NCBI RefSeq assembly: GCF_009729075.1
Contig: NZ_VTGY01000013.1
Coordinates: 62,001-126,000 of the forward strand
Source: Mycolicibacterium sp. CBMA 226
GTDB taxonomy: Bacteria > Actinomycetota > Actinomycetes > Mycobacteriales > Mycobacteriaceae
Direction of reading: 5' to 3'
Length of the DNA stretch: 64,000 bases
Shown here in pieces: positions 18,525 through 27,834 of the stretch. Each line of letters begins with the position of its first letter. Within the stretch, counting starts at the first letter, position 1. Below the pieces are notes generated by a model. That model did not search any database. It was not told the DNA's origin and was given only the letters and a program-made list of their open reading frames with translations. A program made the translations under genes and the position numbers.

Positions 18525-19688
18525 TCACTTAAGCAGCGCGCGGGACATCACGACGCGCTGAATCTGGTTGGTGCCTTCGTAGATCTGGGTGATCTTGGCG
18601 TCGCGCATCATGCGCTCCACCGGGAAGTCGACGGTGTAGCCGTATCCGCCGAAGAGCTGCACCGCGTTGGTCGTGACCTCCATGGCCACGTCAGAGGCGA
18701 AACACTTCGATGCCGACGCCAGGAACTGCAGGTTCGCCTCGCCGCGCTCGCCGCGGGCGGCCGAGGTGTACACCATCAGGCGGGCGGCTTCGATCTTCAT
18801 CGCCATGTCGGCGAGCATGAATTGCGTGTTCTGGAAATCAGCGATCGACTTGCCGAACTGCTTGCGCTCCTTCGTGTAGGCGATCGAGGCGTCCAGCGCG
18901 CCCTGGGCGATACCCACCGCCTGCGCACCGATGGTCGGGCGGGTGTGGTCCAAGGTGGCCAGCGCGGTCTTGAAACCGGTGCCGGGTTCGCCGATGATCC
19001 GGTCGCCCGGGATCCGGCAGTTCTCGAAGTACAGCTCGGTGGTGGGCGATCCCTTGATGCCCATCTTGTGTTCCTTGTGCCCGGCAGAGAATCCCTCGTC
19101 GTCCTTGTGCACGATGAACGCGGAGATCCCGTTGGCGCCCTTGTCCGGGTCGGTCACGGCCATCACGGTGTACCAGGTGGAGTATCCGCCGTTGGAGATC
19201 CAGCATTTGGAGCCGTTGAGAATCCAGTCATCGCCATCGGCGACGGCCCGGGTCCGCATCGCGCCCGCATCACTACCGGCCTCCCGCTCGGACAACGCGT
19301 AGGACGCGGTGGCCTCCCCCGCCGCGATCGACGGCAACACCTTCTGCTTGAGCTCCTCGGAACCACGCATCAGCAGGCCCGTGGTGCCCAGCTTGTTGCA
19401 GATCGGAATCAGCGAGGACGACGCGCACACCCGCGCCACCTCTTCGATCACGATGGACGCGGCGACCGCGTCGGCACCCTGACCGCCGTACTCCTCGGGG
19501 ATGAACACCGCAGAGAAGCCCGACCCGTCCAGTGCCGCCAGAGCCTCGTCGGTGTAGCGCGCCTTGGCGTCCACGTCTGCGGCGTACGGAGCGATCTCCT
19601 TCTCGGCAAGCGCCCGGATCGCGGCACGAAGCTCCTGATGCTCTTCCGGCAGCTGAAACAGATCGAATGACGGGTTACCGATAGACAT
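18525..19688 (-). CDS. fadE25: Acyl-CoA dehydrogenase (Rv3274c homologue)
   Basis: A 387-residue FAD flavoenzyme that oxidises acyl-CoA to trans-2-enoyl-CoA. All three domains are complete. Signature one is YALSEREAGSDA and signature two is QLFGGYGYTVDFPVERMMRDAKITQIYEGTN split over two motifs; the catalytic base is the Glu of QIYEGTNQIQR. It resembles short-chain or branched-chain acyl-CoA dehydrogenases. AAGGAG lies 7 bases before the ATG. It is the last gene of a leftward run purK-purE-methyltransferase-fadE25 and convergent with the Rv3268 homologue. Confidence 0.93.
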   Translation of the reverse strand: MSIGNPSFDLFQLPEEHQELRAAIRALAEKEIAPYAADVDAKARYTDEALAALDGSGFSAVFIPEEYGGQGADAVAASIVIEEVARVCASSSLIPICNKLGTTGLLMRGSEELKQKVLPSIAAGEATASYALSEREAGSDAGAMRTRAVADGDDWILNGSKCWISNGGYSTWYTVMAVTDPDKGANGISAFIVHKDDEGFSAGHKEHKMGIKGSPTTELYFENCRIPGDRIIGEPGTGFKTALATLDHTRPTIGAQAVGIAQGALDASIAYTKERKQFGKSIADFQNTQFMLADMAMKIEAARLMVYTSAARGERGEANLQFLASASKCFASDVAMEVTTNAVQLFGGYGYTVDFPVERMMRDAKITQIYEGTNQIQRVVMSRALLK

Positions 19689-19744
19689 TGATGGCTCCTT
19701 GCCTGCCCATGTGGCGAGATGCGGGTTGCTACTCGCCGGTAACT

Positions 19745-20569
19745 TTACCGCCCCTGGCCCGACACCTTCTGCAGACCACGGACCAGCTCGCGGTAAGTGC
19801 GGTGATACACGGTCCGCAACGTCTCACTCCGGCGCAGGACGTCGACGGCCGTCACCGGGCCGAGCAGCAGCACCGGATGCCCGGCGAAAACCGAGGTGGT
19901 GTGCTGGATCCGAGCCGAGCGGTGCGCCGCCGACTCCAGTTCGGCCTGGTAGTAGTCGCAGTACTCCGGCTGGGTGAAGAACACCTTGTTGAAGCCGATC
20001 GCGAACGGGGCCAGCCCGGCGCCGTCGTCGAGGTACTTGAGGGTGCCCACGGCGACACCCGGCCAGAACTCGTTGAAGACGTCGTCGGCGATGACGATGC
20101 CGCCGTCGGCCAGCGTGGCCTCGGCGAGCTGCATGTCGCTGTAGACGATCTCCTCGGTGTGCCCACCGTCGACGCTGAAGAATCGGATGGGTGCGCCGGC
20201 CTCCTCCAGCAGCACCTCGGGGCTGAGCTTCGTGGAGTCGCCCTGGTGGATCACCACACTGTCCATCGACGACCAGACGTCGACGTTGCTGGTGAACTTC
20301 GCCAGGTCACCGGCCCCGGAACCGTCGATGTTGAGGTCCTGGTCGCCGAAAATGTCGATGGCAACGGACTTTTCCTCGTCCCGCTGCAGCAGGTTCAGGC
20401 CGATGAACAGCTTGCCGTGGTGCACACCGATCTCGGCGACCGCACCGCTGACGGACCTGGCCCGCTGGGCCTCGTCCAGCGCTCCGGCGACCAGAAGCAC
20501 CTCAGGCTCCATGAATCCCGTGACGAGTTTGTGGCCGACGCTGCGGTACCGCGCGAATGAGGATTTCAT
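19745..20569 (-). CDS. Class I SAM-dependent methyltransferase-like protein
   Basis: A 274-residue protein of the methyltransferase 24 type. The glycine-poor motif I is GAVAEIGVHHGK, followed by VAIDIFGDQDLN, then FFSVDGGHTEEIVYSDM and GGIVIADDVFNE, a pattern seen in O-methyltransferases and cephalosporin-hydroxylase-like enzymes acting on sugars. The C-terminal 80 residues are helical. It lies 11 bases after purE on the same strand and is not present at this place in M. tuberculosis. Substrate unknown; it may belong to glycan or glycolipid modification. Confidence 0.7.
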   Translation of the reverse strand: MKSSFARYRSVGHKLVTGFMEPEVLLVAGALDEAQRARSVSGAVAEIGVHHGKLFIGLNLLQRDEEKSVAIDIFGDQDLNIDGSGAGDLAKFTSNVDVWSSMDSVVIHQGDSTKLSPEVLLEEAGAPIRFFSVDGGHTEEIVYSDMQLAEATLADGGIVIADDVFNEFWPGVAVGTLKYLDDGAGLAPFAIGFNKVFFTQPEYCDYYQAELESAAHRSARIQHTTSVFAGHPVLLLGPVTAVDVLRRSETLRTVYHRTYRELVRGLQKVSGQGR

Positions 20570-20580
20570 CGATCGTGAGC

Positions 20581-21096
20581 TTACTTGCCCAGCAACCGAT
20601 TCCGCAGCGCCTCATCCTTGTCGAGCACCATCTGCTCCAGGTCCTCTTGGAAACGCTGCATCCGCGCCCGCAACGCGGTATCGGCCGACCCCAGGATGCG
20701 TACCGCCAGCAGGCCCGCGTTGCGCGCACCACCGATCGACACGGTGGCCACCGGCACCCCGGCGGGCATCTGCACGATCGACAGCAACGAGTCCATGCCG
20801 TCGAGGCGGGCCAGCGGCACCGGCACGCCGATCACTGGCAGTGGAGTCGCCGACGCGACCATGCCGGGCAGGTGCGCCGCGCCACCGGCGCCGGCGATGA
20901 TCACCTCGACGCCGCGGTCCGCGGCGGTCTTGGCGTAGTCGAGCATGCGCTGCGGGGTGCGGTGCGCCGACACCACGCCGACCTCGAACGGCACCTCGAA
21001 CTCGGCAAGCGCGGTGGCCGCGTCCTCCATCACCGACCAGTCACTGTCACTGCCCATGATCAGGCCGACCCGGGGGCCTCCCGCGCGTTCACTCAT
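20581..21096 (-). CDS. purE: N5-carboxyaminoimidazole ribonucleotide mutase
   Basis: A 171-residue class I PurE that moves the carboxyl group from N5-CAIR to CAIR in purine synthesis. [24 protein letters not shown] and [14 protein letters not shown] are the substrate and phosphate loops. The start at 21096 (MSERAGG) begins just before the domain and overlaps the purK stop by 8 bases; the upstream frame up to 21225 lies inside purK and has no homology. Confidence 0.95.
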   Translation of the reverse strand: MSERAGGPRVGLIMGSDSDWSVMEDAATALAEFEVPFEVGVVSAHRTPQRMLDYAKTAADRGVEVIIAGAGGAAHLPGMVASATPLPVIGVPVPLARLDGMDSLLSIVQMPAGVPVATVSIGGARNAGLLAVRILGSADTALRARMQRFQEDLEQMVLDKDEALRNRLLGK

Positions 21097-22318
21097 GTCC
21101 ACTCCATCCGTCGGTCCACTCAGCGTGCGACAACCAATGCGCGGCCCGTACGGCGCGCTCGCGTACGTCCGCCACGTAGGCCTCGTCGTCGAGCGAGCCG
21201 CCCGGCGCGCCGACGATGTTGACATGGCCGATCTTCCGGCCGGGCCGCTCCCCCTTGCCGTACAGGTGCACCCGGGCCTCGGGCAGCCGCCCGAACAGGT
21301 GATGCAGCCGCTCGTCCATGGTCATCTCGGGCTGCGTCGGCGCGCCCAGCACGTTGGCCATGACCGTCACCGGCGCCAGCGGTGCCGTCGACCCCAGCGG
21401 GTAGTCCAAAACGGCACGCAGATGCTGCTCGAACTGGCTGGTCGTCGCGCCGTCCATGCTCCAGTGCCCGGAGTTGTGCGGCCGCATCGCCAGCTCGTTG
21501 ACGACAAGGCCGGCCCCGCGCTCCTCATCGAAGGTCTCGAAGAGCTCGACCGCCAGCACGCCGACCACCCCCAGCTCGTCGGCGATCCGCAAGGCCAGCT
21601 GCTCGGCCGCCGTGGCCACCGCGGGATCCAGCTGCGGCGCCGGCGCGATCACCTCGACGCAGATGCCGTCCTCCTGCACGGTGTGCACCACCGGCCAGGC
21701 CGCGCCCTGCCCGAACGGCGAGCGCGCGACGAGCGCGGCCAGCTCGCGGCGCATGGCGACCTTTTCCTCGACCAGCACGGCGACGCCGTCGGCCAGGTAG
21801 CCCTCGGCGGCGGCGCGGGCCTGCGCCACGTCGTCGGTGAGGGTGACGCCCTTGCCGTCATAGCCACCCCGGCTGGCCTTCACCACGAGGCCGCCGCCGA
21901 CCTGCGCGCCGAGTTCGTCGATGGCATCGAGATCAGCGGCCGACGCCACCTCGCGGTAGCGCGGCACCGGTGCGCCGAGCTCGGCCAGCCGGCGGCGCAT
22001 CACCAACTTGTCCTGGGCGTGCACCAGCGCCGACGGCGGCGGGGCCACGTTGACGCCGTCCGCGACGAGGGTCTCCAGCAGCTCATTGGGCACGTGCTCG
22101 TGATCAAACGTCAGGGCCGACGCACCGGCTGCCACCTGGCGCAATGCCTCGAGGTCGGTGTGCGAGCCCAGCACCACCGCCGGACTCACCTGGGCGGCCG
22201 GCTCGTCGGCGGAAACCGCCAGGACCCGCAGGGTCTGGCCGAGCGCGATGGCTGCCTGGTGGGTCATGCGGGCCAACTGGCCGCCACCGATCATTGCCAC
22301 GACGGGGGGTTGCGTCAC
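21089..22318 (-). CDS. purK: N5-carboxyaminoimidazole ribonucleotide synthase
   Basis: A 409-residue ATP-grasp enzyme that carboxylates AIR with ATP and bicarbonate, the step before PurE. The N-terminal [12 protein letters not shown] dinucleotide-like fold is followed by the ATP-grasp centre ([28 protein letters not shown]) and [23 protein letters not shown] start at 22318 is proposed because it directly precedes the conserved domain; a second GTG at 22339 is possible. It leads the purK-purE operon and is divergent from the GtrA gene. Confidence 0.93.
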   Translation of the reverse strand: MTQPPVVAMIGGGQLARMTHQAAIALGQTLRVLAVSADEPAAQVSPAVVLGSHTDLEALRQVAAGASALTFDHEHVPNELLETLVADGVNVAPPPSALVHAQDKLVMRRRLAELGAPVPRYREVASAADLDAIDELGAQVGGGLVVKASRGGYDGKGVTLTDDVAQARAAAEGYLADGVAVLVEEKVAMRRELAALVARSPFGQGAAWPVVHTVQEDGICVEVIAPAPQLDPAVATAAEQLALRIADELGVVGVLAVELFETFDEERGAGLVVNELAMRPHNSGHWSMDGATTSQFEQHLRAVLDYPLGSTAPLAPVTVMANVLGAPTQPEMTMDERLHHLFGRLPEARVHLYGKGERPGRKIGHVNIVGAPGGSLDDEAYVADVRERAVRAAHWLSHAEWTDGWSGHE

Positions 22319-22421
22319 GGCGCCTAGTTTGTCACGCACCGCGGGCGTCCCCCGAATCTGCCCACACCGGCCAGCTACCGCCCGCTACCTGCACGGGTAC
22401 GCGAAATGCAGGTGCTTTCCG

Positions 22422-22427
22422 TAAACT
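22422..22427 (+). promoter_or_regulatory. Probable -10 box for the GtrA gene
   Basis: TAAACT lies eight bases before the ATG at 22436, fits TANNNT, and no ribosome binding site is seen. Confidence 0.4.
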
Positions 22428-22435
22428 TCCCGCTT

Positions 22436-23068
22436 ATGTCGTTCACCGAGGCCACCATCGCGCGGCTCCCGCGAGTGATTCGGCCGTTTGCCGAGCGGCA
22501 TCACGAGCTAATCAAGTTCGCCATCGTCGGCGCCACCACGTTCGTCATCGACTCGGGCATCTTCTACACCCTCAAGCTCACGGTCCTCGAGCCCAAGCCG
22601 GTGACGGCCAAGATCATCGCCGGCATCGTCGCGGTCATCGCGTCGTACGTGCTGAACCGCGAATGGAGCTTCCAGAACCGCGGCGGCCGCCTGCGCCACC
22701 ACGAGGCGCTGCTGTTCTTCGCCGTCAGTGGCGTCGGCGTGCTGCTGAGCATGGCCCCGCTGTGGGTGTCCAGCTACGTGCTGCAGTTGCGCCAGCCCAA
22801 CGTGTCGCTGGCCGTCGAGAACATCGCCGACTTCGTGTCGGCGTACATCATCGGCAACCTGCTGCAGATGGCGTTCCGGTTCTGGGCGTTCCGGCGCTGG
22901 GTCTTCCCCGACGAGATGGCAAAGCACGCACCGGATATGACGCTCGAGGCGACCATCACCGCCGGTGGTTTCGCCGAAGCCTACGACGAACTCGGCGACG
23001 AAGAACTCGGCGACGAGGACCCTCAGCTGGGCGACTCCTCGGAACCCAAGGTGTCGAAGACTTCGTGA
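22436..23068 (+). CDS. GtrA family membrane protein (Rv3277 homologue)
   Basis: A 210-residue protein with four membrane helices of the GtrA family, whose members help move lipid-linked sugars across the membrane for cell-surface glycans. The first helix has FAIVGATTFVIDSGIFYTL, the second ends in SYVLNREWSFQNR, a conserved family block, and the last ends in FRFWAFRRWVF. The C-terminal 50 residues are acidic and repetitive (ELGDEELGDED). The 3' end overlaps the convergent PH-domain gene by 46 bases. ATG at 22436 was chosen because it directly precedes the conserved part. Confidence 0.87.
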   Translation: MSFTEATIARLPRVIRPFAERHHELIKFAIVGATTFVIDSGIFYTLKLTVLEPKPVTAKIIAGIVAVIASYVLNREWSFQNRGGRLRHHEALLFFAVSGVGVLLSMAPLWVSSYVLQLRQPNVSLAVENIADFVSAYIIGNLLQMAFRFWAFRRWVFPDEMAKHAPDMTLEATITAGGFAEAYDELGDEELGDEDPQLGDSSEPKVSKTS

Positions 23069-23541
23069 TATAGCAGCGAGTGGACCTGTTCCACCCGCGG
23101 AATGTCATGGAATTCCAAGGGATCCTGCGACGCCGACTCGATGATCAGCGTGCCGGTGCGCAGTATCCGGTCCAGGAGCCGGTGCCGGAATTCCACACTG
23201 TTGATGCGCGCCAACGGAATATCGATGCCCGACCGCGTCAGCACGCCGCGCCGGAACATCACCCGGCGGTCGGTGATCACGAAATGCGCCCCGCGCCAGT
23301 TCAGGAACGGCCAGACGGTGAGCCAGCCGACCACCACCAACCAGATGACCCCGATCACCGCGAAGATGATGTTCTTGGCACTCGAGTCCCAGTTGGTGTG
23401 ATTGACCACCGCCGCGACGAACGCGGCCAGCGCCGTCCCGGCCAGCAACACCAGAACCGGGCCGACCAGTCGCTTCCAGTGCGGGTGCCGATGCAGCACA
23501 ACATGTTCGTCGGCGGCCAGCACGTTGTCCGGGTAACCCAT
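23023..23541 (-). CDS. Bacterial PH-domain membrane protein (Rv3278c homologue)
   Basis: A 172-residue protein with two helices (residues about 28-48 and 58-78) and a bacterial PH domain (PF03703, YdbS/YdbT type): HFVITDRRVMFRRGVLTRSGIDIPLARINSV, split over the domain core, followed by GTLIIESASQDPLEFHDIPRVEQV. The role of these proteins is unclear, with links to membrane stress. It lies 20 bases after birA start region on the same strand order birA after it, as in M. tuberculosis. ATG start with a -10 box six bases upstream. Confidence 0.85.
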   Translation of the reverse strand: MGYPDNVLAADEHVVLHRHPHWKRLVGPVLVLLAGTALAAFVAAVVNHTNWDSSAKNIIFAVIGVIWLVVVGWLTVWPFLNWRGAHFVITDRRVMFRRGVLTRSGIDIPLARINSVEFRHRLLDRILRTGTLIIESASQDPLEFHDIPRVEQVHSLLYHEVFDTLGSEESPS

Positions 23542-23547
23542 ACCCAG

Positions 23548-23553
23548 ACTCTA
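23548..23553 (-). promoter_or_regulatory. Probable -10 box for the PH-domain gene
   Basis: TAGAGT on the minus strand, six bases before the ATG at 23541, fits leaderless initiation even though birA lies just upstream on the same strand. The gene may thus have its own promoter. Confidence 0.35.
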
Positions 23554-23561
23554 GGCGGTGC

Positions 23562-24365
23562 TCAGCTGGTGACGGGCCGCAAATGTACGACGTCACCCGC
23601 CGCCACGGTGACGGCGCCGTCTCCCGAATCGATCACCAGCGCACCGCCCGCGTCGACGTCGGTCGCCTGCCCCACCACCTCGCGCCCGCCCGGCAGCTCG
23701 GCGCGCACCGACTGCCCCAGCGTGCTGCTGTGCTTGCGGTAGATGGCCAACAGCTCGACGTTGCCGCCCACGCGCCACTCGGCGATCCGGGCGTGCAGAC
23801 GATTCAGCAGTGCCACGGCGAGCCGCTGCCGATCCGGTTGTGCCACACCGAGACTCAGCAAGGAGACCGCTGCCGGATCGGGTAGTTCGGCGGCTGCGAG
23901 TGACACGTTCAAGCCGATGCCGACGACGATGACGGGCGACCCGCCACCTGGCGCCGCGACCTCCGAGAGGATCCCCGCAAGTTTGCCCGCGCCCACCAAG
24001 ACATCGTTGGGCCACTTGAGCGCGGCCGCCACGCCGGCCACCTCGGCGACGGCCTCGACGACGGCCACCCCGGTCGCCAGCGACAGCAGCCCCCAGGTTT
24101 CGCTCGGCACGTCGGTCGTGTCCACGCCGACCGACACCAGAATCTGTGACCGCGGCACCGCCGACCAGCTGCGGCCCTGGCGTCCCCGGCCCTCGGTCTG
24201 GTCCTCGGCGAACCGGGCCACGCCCGCCACGTTCTCGCCGGCCTGCGCGCGGGCCGCGAGATCGGCGTTGGTGGAACCGGTTTCGGTCACCACCTCGACA
24301 CGCCAGTTGTCGCCGGCTTCTGCCTGGATCGCCGCGGCGTCGAGCGGCTGCAGGTCAGCAGTCAT
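23562..24365 (-). CDS. birA: Biotin-protein ligase
   Basis: A 267-residue class I ligase that adenylates biotin and attaches it to the carboxylase carrier lysine, here including AccA3 in the same window. EGRGRQGRSW (58-67) is the biotinyl-AMP loop and KWPNDVLV (117-124) the biotin site; the SH3-like C-terminal domain follows. There is no N-terminal helix-turn-helix, so it is not a repressor. The start overlaps the end of the upstream lipase gene by 11 bases. In M. tuberculosis it is adjacent to accD5; here 20 kb of EPS genes separate them. Confidence 0.93.
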   Translation of the reverse strand: MTADLQPLDAAAIQAEAGDNWRVEVVTETGSTNADLAARAQAGENVAGVARFAEDQTEGRGRQGRSWSAVPRSQILVSVGVDTTDVPSETWGLLSLATGVAVVEAVAEVAGVAAALKWPNDVLVGAGKLAGILSEVAAPGGGSPVIVVGIGLNVSLAAAELPDPAAVSLLSLGVAQPDRQRLAVALLNRLHARIAEWRVGGNVELLAIYRKHSSTLGQSVRAELPGGREVVGQATDVDAGGALVIDSGDGAVTVAAGDVVHLRPVTS

Positions 24366-25587
24366 TGGTTACCTTCTTCCCGGCGAACCGATCTGTCATC
24401 CAGTCGAGCATCTCCTGCGCCGCGGGCGGGTTGTGCTCACCCTTCGGGTCGAACTCCGTCGTCACGGTGCCGCCGAGCGAGCAGGCCCGCCCGATCGCCG
24501 CCTTGGTCCAGGCGGCGTCGATGAAGGGGTCCTGACCGCCGTACCAAACGTACAGCGGCGCGGTCAGCGGCCGTTGCGGAATCGCCCACGCCTGCAACAG
24601 GTTCTGCAGCCGGTGGGCGGCGTCCGGCGAGACCGGGAGAAAGTCGCGCGGTCCGAGCTGCTCCGCGGCGACCGCACGCCGGTAGGCCCCGTCGGCGCTG
24701 CAGTCGGTCAGCACGTTCCAGTACCGGGCCGCGCCACCACGGCGGTAGTCGTCGCGGTTCAGGTCGGTGTGCAGCCGGGCCAGCGATTCGATCAGCGCCT
24801 GCAGCACCGGCCGCTGTTCGCTCGTCAACGAGCCCGTCTGCGCTTTCGACACCAGGCCGCTGACATCGGCGGCGGGAGCGATCGCGACGGCACCGACCAG
24901 CGTCAGCTCAGGCGCGTACGGCGCCGCCTGTTCGTCGGCCGCCCATGCTGCGGCGCCGCCCTGCGAGTCGCCGAACGCTGCCCACGTCGTGGAGACGTCG
25001 CTGAACACGTGCCGCGCCGCGCGGACCGCATCGATCAGGTTGAGGCCTGCGGTGCGGGCGTCGGAGTACGGATGAATGCCCTTGACGCCCAACCCCTGGT
25101 AGTCGGGCAATGCGACGGCATACCCGAGGTTGATCACGACTTTCGCGATGGGCAGCAGGTTCATCAGCGTCGGCGACAGCGACGGACCGCAGTTGTTGTC
25201 GATGCCCAGGGTGCCGTGGCCCAGGGCCACCACGGGCCAGCCGCCCTTGGGCGCCTGCCCCAGCGGGGTCAACACCGACCCCGAGACGACCGTCTGCGTG
25301 CCGGTGTCACCCGAGGTGGAGTGGTACACCACGCGGGCGGCGCGAATCCCCTGGCCGGTGAAGGTGCTGGTGACGCCCGGCATGGTCGTCGCCGACAGCA
25401 GGGTGCCGGGACCGGAGCCGGTGAGATCGGCCGAACCGATCGGCGCCGGCCCGCCCGACAGCGGGATGAACATGTCCAGGACCTTCGAGGTCCCGATGAG
25501 CGCGAGTGGTCGCAGGTAGGTCGCGGCGGTGAGGCCACCGACGACCAGGACGGCCACGACGATCCACGGCAGGGCTTTACGCATCAA
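24355..25587 (-). CDS. Secretory lipase-family alpha/beta hydrolase (paralogue 1)
   Basis: A 410-residue exported or membrane-anchored hydrolase of the LIP family (PF03583 type), similar in pattern to Rv1592c. An N-terminal helix (WIVVAVLVVGGLTAATYL) is followed by the ADLTGSGPGTL opening, VVYHSTSG, GGWPVVALGHGT and PDYQGLGVKGIHPYSD. The nucleophile is Ser208 in FGDSQGGAAAW; Asp353 (YGGQDPFID) and His385 (GEHNPP) complete the triad. It is one of four paralogues at 24-33 kb. The last gene of the EPS left arm; its end overlaps birA. It probably cleaves or transfers acyl groups outside the cytoplasm. The substrate is unknown. Confidence 0.88.
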   Translation of the reverse strand: MMRKALPWIVVAVLVVGGLTAATYLRPLALIGTSKVLDMFIPLSGGPAPIGSADLTGSGPGTLLSATTMPGVTSTFTGQGIRAARVVYHSTSGDTGTQTVVSGSVLTPLGQAPKGGWPVVALGHGTLGIDNNCGPSLSPTLMNLLPIAKVVINLGYAVALPDYQGLGVKGIHPYSDARTAGLNLIDAVRAARHVFSDVSTTWAAFGDSQGGAAAWAADEQAAPYAPELTLVGAVAIAPAADVSGLVSKAQTGSLTSEQRPVLQALIESLARLHTDLNRDDYRRGGAARYWNVLTDCSADGAYRRAVAAEQLGPRDFLPVSPDAAHRLQNLLQAWAIPQRPLTAPLYVWYGGQDPFIDAAWTKAAIGRACSLGGTVTTEFDPKGEHNPPAAQEMLDWMTDRFAGKKVTNDC

Positions 25588-25621
25588 AGAGGATTATTCA
25601 CCGACGGTCGCCCGCGCGGGT

Positions 25622-27145
25622 TCAGTAGGCGCCCGAACCGCCGATGATGGTGCGGAAGGTCTTGGCCGCGATCAGCAGATCGTTGGTGATGGACCAGTTC
25701 TCGACGTACGACAGGTCGAGCCGCACCGAGTCCTCCCACGACAGATCTGCCCGGCCACTGACCTGCCACAGCCCGGTGATCCCGGGCAGCACCAGCAGCC
25801 GGCGGCGAACCTGCTCGTTGTACGTGTCGAACTCGCGGCGCAGCGGCGGCCGCGGGCCGACGACGCTCATGTCGCGGCGCAGCACGTTGAAGAACTGCGG
25901 CAGTTCATCGATGCTGTAGCGCCGCAGGTACTTTCCGACCATCGTGACGCGCGGGTCCTCGTGGATCTTGAACAGCACGCCGCTGCCGCTCTGGTTGAGG
26001 TCGAGGTTGATCAGCTCGTCGACCATCTTGTCGGCACCCGGCACCATGGTGCGGAACTTCGTCATCTGGAAAGGCTGGCCATCCAGGCCGATCCGCTCGG
26101 AGCGGTAGAACACCGGGCCGCGGCTGGTGAGCTTGATCGCGATGGCCGCAAGCACCATGAGCGGCGAGGTCACCGTGAGCGCGAACAGCGCGACGAACAC
26201 GTCGAAGGCGCGCTTCTGCAGCTTCTTGGTCCCGCTGTACTGCGGACGCTCGACGTGGATCAGCGGCAGTCCGGCGACGGGACGCATCGTGAGCCGGGGG
26301 CCGGCGACGTCCATGACGCTCGGGGACACGACCATGTCGACGCCGAGCTTGTCGAGCTCCCAGGACAATTCCCGCATGCCTTCGGGCCCGAGGTGATCGG
26401 TTGTGGTCAGGGCGACGGCATCGAAGCTGGCCTGCGAAATGGCGTCGGAGACCTCGGACTCGTTCCCGAGGATGGGCAGCGAGCCCACGCCCGGCACGTC
26501 GAAGGTCCCGCCCGCGGGACGCCCGGTGAGGCAGACGCCGACGACGGAGTAGCCGTACCACCACTCGCGGTGCAGCGACTGCACCAGATTCCGCACGGCG
26601 CGCGGGTCGCCGACCGCCAGCACCGACGACACGCACTTGTTGCGCCGGCGCAACCGGGACAACACCCGGCGACATACGGTCCGGCTCACGACGAGGCCGA
26701 CCAGACCGAGCGGCAGCGCGACGGCCAGGTAGCCACGGGCGTACTCGGGGCGGAAGATCATCAGGGCGATAGCAATGAAGGCAACGGTTGCCAGCGTCGC
26801 CGAGAACACCCGGCGGTACTCCTCCACGCCGGCCCCGACGATGCGCGGCGACCGGGTGCGGTACGCGGCCAGCATGGCCAGCCAGATCATGGCGACGAAC
26901 AGCGACAGCACCGAGTAGTAGGAGAAGACGTGCAGGTACGTCGAAGTGAACTCCACGGATGCATCCGGAGTACCGAGCTTGACGAACTGGGCACTCGCCA
27001 GGGCCAACACGACCACGAGCAGATCGAATGCGATGAGACACCAGCGGTACCGCGACTGCCAGGCCCGGTCAGCTAAAGGCGAAACGGCCCGTACAGGACG
27101 TACGGCCGAAGCCTTCGGAACGAAGAGTTCTTCTGCCACCGACAC
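25622..27145 (-). CDS. Polyprenyl glycosylphosphotransferase (EPS initiation)
   Basis: A 507-residue initiating enzyme of the WbaP/CpsE type, which transfers a sugar 1-phosphate from a nucleotide sugar to a polyprenyl phosphate and starts the EPS repeat. Four helices lie in residues 30-175, then a CoA-binding-like Rossmann domain (SSVLAVGDPRAV), then the catalytic domain from about 310: KRAFDVFVALFAL, PVFYRSERIGLDGQPFQMTKFRTM over two motifs, RRYSIDELPQFFNVLRRDMSVVGPRPP over two motifs, and PGITGLWQVSGR. GTG start with GGGAG upstream. The sugar is likely glucose, galactose or similar. Central gene for naming the block an EPS locus. Confidence 0.93.
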   Translation of the reverse strand: MSVAEELFVPKASAVRPVRAVSPLADRAWQSRYRWCLIAFDLLVVVLALASAQFVKLGTPDASVEFTSTYLHVFSYYSVLSLFVAMIWLAMLAAYRTRSPRIVGAGVEEYRRVFSATLATVAFIAIALMIFRPEYARGYLAVALPLGLVGLVVSRTVCRRVLSRLRRRNKCVSSVLAVGDPRAVRNLVQSLHREWWYGYSVVGVCLTGRPAGGTFDVPGVGSLPILGNESEVSDAISQASFDAVALTTTDHLGPEGMRELSWELDKLGVDMVVSPSVMDVAGPRLTMRPVAGLPLIHVERPQYSGTKKLQKRAFDVFVALFALTVTSPLMVLAAIAIKLTSRGPVFYRSERIGLDGQPFQMTKFRTMVPGADKMVDELINLDLNQSGSGVLFKIHEDPRVTMVGKYLRRYSIDELPQFFNVLRRDMSVVGPRPPLRREFDTYNEQVRRRLLVLPGITGLWQVSGRADLSWEDSVRLDLSYVENWSITNDLLIAAKTFRTIIGGSGAY

Positions 27146-27258
27146 TGACGTCCACTCCCTCCGATTTGCTGGGTCTTCGCCATAGCCCCCGCTCAGCGAA
27201 CTGCGACTACTATCTCATCGTTTGCTCGAAATTACCACCGATCGGAAAAATAGGCAGG

Positions 27259-27834
27259 TCAACCGCACCGCCCCTGGAGGGCGGCCTTAGCGAACCCGGC
27301 AAATTGATAGAAGAACGTCAATTCCCACCCGATCGGCGAGAAGTCATAGTCCCTCGGCAGCGCCACCGCAACCACCGAACCACGGTTCGTCGAATAGCAC
27401 TGCCGGAAGACCAGGCGTGCGCGCGGCAGGTGATACCGCCAGCTGACCACGATGATGCGGTGCCAGGACCGGGTGTCGGCGAGCTGCCGCATCATCATGG
27501 CCTCGCCGCGGGTCGTCAGGATCTCCGGCTTCCGGCAGATCACCTCGATGTCCGTCGCCGGTGCGCAGGCAGTCTTCATTTGCGGGTCACCGGGCAGATA
27601 CGGGTTGGACAGCACGACCGTGCGGGCCCAACCCTGGCGCGCCAGACTCAGTCCGTACTGTTCACGCCCGTCGTGTTCGCCGGCCAACACGATGATCGCG
27701 TCGGCGCGCTGCAACTGATCGGACTTGGCGTTGGCGAAAAGCGCCGCCCCGGCAAGTCCGACATCGACGAGCAGCACGATGGTGACCACAGCAATGACAC
27801 GACGGACAACCCTGCCGAGTTCACCGCGCGGCAT
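27259..27834 (-). CDS. DUF218 (YdcF/ElyC-like) membrane protein
   Basis: A 191-residue protein with one N-terminal helix (VIAVVTIVLLVDVGLAGAAL) and a DUF218 domain: ADAIIVLAGEHDGREQYGLSLA, then ILTTRGEAMMM and WRYHLPRARLVFRQCY. DUF218 proteins such as ElyC and SanA are linked to envelope and undecaprenyl-phosphate metabolism. The ATG at 27834 overlaps the end of the esterase gene by 14 bases, so the two are coupled. The longer open frame upstream lies within that gene. Exact role in the locus unknown. Confidence 0.75.
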   Translation of the reverse strand: MPRGELGRVVRRVIAVVTIVLLVDVGLAGAALFANAKSDQLQRADAIIVLAGEHDGREQYGLSLARQGWARTVVLSNPYLPGDPQMKTACAPATDIEVICRKPEILTTRGEAMMMRQLADTRSWHRIIVVSWRYHLPRARLVFRQCYSTNRGSVVAVALPRDYDFSPIGWELTFFYQFAGFAKAALQGRCG